Source: an uncultured Lachnospiraceae bacterium (lineage in GTDB: Bacteria > Bacillota > Clostridia > Lachnospirales > Lachnospiraceae). From it: a stretch of 64,000 nt of DNA. Made by a program: the position numbers and the translations under genes. Within the stretch, counting starts at the first letter, position 1; each line of letters starts with the position of its first letter. Location of the stretch: the NCBI GenBank assembly GCA_910579495.1, contig CAJTVD010000008.1:1-64000 (forward strand), read 5' to 3'. A model generated the notes under the pieces. The model was not told where the DNA came from. It saw nothing but the letters and a program-made list of their open reading frames with translations, and did not search any database. Below are positions 61,182 to 64,000 of this stretch, piece by piece.

Positions 61182-62189
61182 ATGTTATATTCGTACATAG
61201 GTGAAACAGCAAATGAAGTTTGGGAAAAGGCAGTTCTTGATTTAAAGAAAAGTACAAAAAATGTGAACAGTCGTGCAGGGAAAACGGTCGAAAATCTTCA
61301 TTCTATATTTCAGATTGCGAATCCTGTTCAGCGATGGGTTACAAAAAGATGGGAACCGATAAGCCTTTCTTTTGCTTTAGCTGAAATTATCTGGATTTTA
61401 TCAGGATCAAACGATGCTAAATTATTAAATATCTGGAATCCTGCTTTGCCAAAGTATGCAGGTTATGGTGACACTTATCATGGCGCTTATGGATATAGAA
61501 TAAGAAAAAATTACGGTTTCGATCAATTAGAGCGTGCATATAATGCGCTGAGTCAAAATTGTCAAAGCAGACAGGTGGTTATTTCAATATGGGATGCCAG
61601 AATAGATATGCCGAACGAAAAAGGAGAACCGGCAGACAGTGATATTCCATGTAATATTTGTTCCTTCCTTAAGGTTAGGCAGGGAAAGCTTGATTGGACA
61701 CAGATGATGAGGAGTAATGATGTTCATCGCGGATTTCCGTATAATGTAGTTCAGTACACAATATTACAAGAGATTTTGGCAGGCTGGCTTGGAATAGACG
61801 TAGGGGCATATACGCATTATTCAGACAGTTTACACTATTATGTTACGGACAATTTTGAAATAAATGGAAAAAACAATATTTGTTCCTACAATACGGACTC
61901 ATTGAGAACAACAAAGGAGCAATTTGATGAGATTGTCAGAAAAATGTACCAAATAATGCAGATAATGGCATTTAATGACGTAAGTGAGAGAGAACTAGCG
62001 AGTCTTATGTCAGAGAGTCTGGGAAATGAGGCATATGATAATATAATGGCAATGATAACATTATATATTGCACATAAAAAACGATACTACAATTTGGAAC
62101 AAAAACTTCTTCATAGTTGTACCAATAAGATTTATTGTGATATGTGGAATGCATGGATAAATAGAAAGAATATGAATAAAGGTATATGA
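61182..62189 (+). CDS. Thymidylate synthase-like pyrimidine C5 hydroxymethylase/methylase
   Basis: A 335-residue ThyA-fold enzyme. RWEPISLSFALAEIIWILSG, the active-site loop DIPCNICSF with Cys157 (usual PCH is PCN here), MMRSNDVHRGFPYNVVQYT with Asn188, and YTHYSDSLHYY. Asn at 188 corresponds to the uracil-reading Asn of ThyA; dCMP hydroxymethylases have Asp there, so dUMP or UMP is the likely substrate. The product, 5-methyl or 5-hydroxymethyl, cannot be decided; the kinase next door favours hydroxymethyl. ATG 61182 with GGGAGG is preferred over 61161. Confidence 0.82.
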   Translation: MLYSYIGETANEVWEKAVLDLKKSTKNVNSRAGKTVENLHSIFQIANPVQRWVTKRWEPISLSFALAEIIWILSGSNDAKLLNIWNPALPKYAGYGDTYHGAYGYRIRKNYGFDQLERAYNALSQNCQSRQVVISIWDARIDMPNEKGEPADSDIPCNICSFLKVRQGKLDWTQMMRSNDVHRGFPYNVVQYTILQEILAGWLGIDVGAYTHYSDSLHYYVTDNFEINGKNNICSYNTDSLRTTKEQFDEIVRKMYQIMQIMAFNDVSERELASLMSESLGNEAYDNIMAMITLYIAHKKRYYNLEQKLLHSCTNKIYCDMWNAWINRKNMNKGI

Positions 62190-63007
62190 TTATGAGAATT
62201 GCTTTTTTGTGTAATGCTAAATATGTATTATCATTAAAAAAAATTATGAATCAATATCATAACATTGAAACGTTTTATTTTTGTTCATCTGATAAAGAAC
62301 AAAAAATTAAAGAAGATGAGTATAAAATTAAAATTGATAAAAATTATGAATATGAAATTTTTAAGTTATTAGAAATTGATTTAGTATTGATGTATAGCTG
62401 GAAATATTTGATACCAGAAAATGTCTTAAATAGGATACCTGTTTATAATTTCCATCCATCATTGCTGCCAGCATACAGAGGTCCACTTCCTTTGACTTTT
62501 CAAATTTTAAATGGGGAAAAGACAGGAGGGGTAACACTCCATAAAGTTGATAAATATTACGATAATGGAGCCATTTATACTCAGATGAAATACAACATTT
62601 CTTCAAATGACACAAGTGTTATTTTGGAAATTAAAGTATTTCAGTGTATAAAAAGAATAATGGATATGTTCGTAAAGGATTTAATTAATAGCAATATCTT
62701 ATTAACAAATCAGGATATTTCAAAGGTTACATGCTATTCTTATGCCGACTTAAATAAGTATATTATAGATAATACATATTCTCTTAATAAATTTTTGCAG
62801 ATATCGCGGTATATTAATAAAGTAAAATTAAAAATAAAAGTCGGAAATGATATTTATTTTCTTAAAAATTATAAGATTGACAGGGATAATATTTGCAATT
62901 ATGAATATTGCCTGACAAATAAAAAGATATATGTTTCTATAATACCATATAAAGATGTTGGGGTCAAAACTATAAATAAAGTTGCCTCTATCCCTATAGT
63001 ACCTTGA
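62186..63007 (+). CDS. Formyltransferase-family protein
   Basis: A 273-residue protein related to methionyl-tRNA and sugar-nucleotide formyltransferases. The 10-formyl-THF site is recognisable: NFHPSLLPAYRGPLPLTFQI (Asn88, His90) and GVTLHKVDKYYDNGAIY with the catalytic Asp. A C-terminal 100-residue domain has no clear relative. The start (62186 or 62192) overlaps the ThyA-like stop. It probably N-formylates the product or an intermediate; like ThyA it draws on folate one-carbon units. Confidence 0.82.
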   Translation: MIMRIAFLCNAKYVLSLKKIMNQYHNIETFYFCSSDKEQKIKEDEYKIKIDKNYEYEIFKLLEIDLVLMYSWKYLIPENVLNRIPVYNFHPSLLPAYRGPLPLTFQILNGEKTGGVTLHKVDKYYDNGAIYTQMKYNISSNDTSVILEIKVFQCIKRIMDMFVKDLINSNILLTNQDISKVTCYSYADLNKYIIDNTYSLNKFLQISRYINKVKLKIKVGNDIYFLKNYKIDRDNICNYEYCLTNKKIYVSIIPYKDVGVKTINKVASIPIVP

Positions 63008-63191
63008 AAAATTCATATTCTGTAGTATATCTCCGGACTTTTTGGGGAGAAACAAAAAGAACAGCTTATACAAAAGATAAACTGCTCTGAATGTGATTCT
63101 TTCTGATTGTACCAAGTCACGGAATTTTAGCCGTAGACTGTATGGGAACAGTATCCTTTCCAAGAAGCTTAAAAGAGCGGTGTTCTCAATG

Positions 63192-63348
63192 TAAGAAAAT
63201 TCCCTGCTTTGCCGCATGCACTCCGTGCAGCAGGCAGGGAGAAAAACCTTCCCTATTCGATTTACGAAAGTATTGGTCATGCGCACCGAAAAATAACTTG
63301 ACAATAATCATGATTGAAAAAAGTGCTTATTTCGCGGTCAAAAAAAGG
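63192..63348. repeat. lan upstream repeat, copy B
   Basis: Diverged copy of 48544-48730. A clear hairpin TGCAC / GTGCA (63217-63229) sits inside CCTGC / GCAGG (63203-63238). The 180 bases before it (63008-63191) show nothing I can support, and no second lanA is present. Confidence 0.8.
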
Positions 63349-64000
63349 GTTCGAAAAAGGAATGCCCGGGCGGGAATCTTTAGGAAGGGCGTATATGGGA
63401 GAGCATCGCGGTAAGCCTGCATGAAGTATTCTACAGGGCATCGGTCCGGTACCTGATCGTAGAGCTGTATGTATGCAAGGCAGCAGGCTTACTGTCAGGG
63501 GAAATAGCAGGGAAGAGTATCTGTGTTACTGCAGCCTGCTAAAGGATGAGCAGTATGTTGAAATTGTCTATGAGAAATACCCCGGACTGCGTCGGTATTT
63601 AAAGGAACTGGAAGTGGTCCAGCTATACTCTTGGCGGGAACTGCTGGGACGGCTTGTGAATGACTGGGAGCAGATCAGGGATTATTTCCATCTGGAGTCG
63701 GATAGACGGATAAGGGATATCAACGGTCTGGCTCGGATTTCCACTGTAAGGGGAGATTGGTTGTCATCGTGGAAACGGACAGGAAAAAGGAAATCCTGTA
63801 TAAACCCCATTCACTGGAGAATGAGATTTTCCTGCAGGGTCTAACGGGATGGGTATGGCTGGGCAGAAAAGGTCGTATGGCAGGAATGTACTGTGGGGAA
63901 GGGGCGGTGGCATATGCCTATAAACTGCTCTATGAGATTACTGGAGAATTCAGTTACCGGAGATATGTGGGCATCCATGCAAAGATCATGTGCAGATATA
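63349..64000 (+). pseudogene. Decayed second lanM copy, runs off the window
   Basis: High DNA identity to lanM. It lacks the first 80 or so bases of the gene. A frameshift near 63722 changes the frame relative to the intact copy (DFHCRG becomes ARISTVRG). Two internal deletions are seen: intact positions about 49387-49448 are missing at 63842, and about 49490-50706 at 63887, where dehydratase and cyclase parts are joined. It cannot make an active enzyme. With the repeat before it, it marks a duplication of the lan locus on the far side of the AT-rich block. Confidence 0.9.

Noticed and set aside
51637..63007. The AT-rich block as a prophage or DNA-modification phage remnant
   Set aside because: No capsid, portal, terminase, tail, replication or lysis genes are present, while a carrier protein, adenylation enzyme and three-gene exporter are.
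1..64000. tRNA or rRNA genes
   Set aside because: No cloverleaf with a GGTTCRAATCC-type arm or rRNA core sequence was noticed on reading both strands; a tRNA scan was not run.

Overview
The window reads as chromosome of a spore-forming, Gram-positive gut anaerobe of the Clostridia, most likely a Lachnospiraceae member. The signs are strong AGGAGG-type ribosome sites, GerMN and SleC-like sporulation proteins, YesN/YesM-type two-component genes, a T-box leader, a CIRCE element and Clostridia-type serine recombinases. Genus cannot be fixed from sequence reading alone. No rRNA, tRNA or CRISPR array was seen.

Bases 1-29800 are mostly housekeeping and sensing. A broken DUF3990 gene and its partner (1-1130) precede a histidine kinase, a GerMN lipoprotein, comEC, holA, a double Nudix protein and ftsH. 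A copper unit follows (two CsoR operators, csoR, copA whose last 69 codons may also be translated separately as CopZ). Next comes a flagellin carrying an inserted M9-like zinc protease (flagellinolysin) behind a sigma-D type promoter. A sugar system (mutarotase, AraC-type regulator, sensor kinase, sugar-binding sensor, mglBAC) has tandem operator-like repeats before mglB. A MATE exporter, a membrane metallopeptidase, a 113-bp tandem repeat and ispF complete this part.

Bases 29800-46200 hold a serine recombinase, an Rpn-type nuclease, the Cys T-box operon cysE-cysS-mrnC-rlmB, an SGNH hydrolase with SGNG repeats, an FAD protein, a PrsA-like foldase, and htpG behind a perfect CIRCE element with an unusual acidic insertion. 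A SleC-like spore gene cut short next to a Uma2 nuclease, fucU and an orphan large serine recombinase follow. A short repeat with a fixed loop and changing stem arms (five copies seen) sits just behind terminators.

Bases 46200-64000 are an accessory island. A LytTR/GHKL regulator pair leads to a 48-residue lanthipeptide precursor (lanA, missed by length cut-offs) and lanM. An AT-rich, collinear 11.4-kb block (51637-63007) then encodes a radical SAM enzyme, Nmad2 and Nmad3, a PaaK-like enzyme, a three-gene ABC exporter, an acyl carrier protein, an adenylation enzyme, a dNMP kinase, a 5-hydroxymethyl-dU kinase/thymine pyrophosphorylase family protein, a thymidylate synthase-like enzyme and a formyltransferase. 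The DNA-hypermodification families sit beside carrier-protein chemistry and an exporter, with no phage genes. I infer a biosynthetic cluster for a secreted, hypermodified thymine nucleoside or nucleotide, which is the most novel item here. A decayed second lanM with its upstream repeat follows the block, so duplicated lan sequence brackets it.
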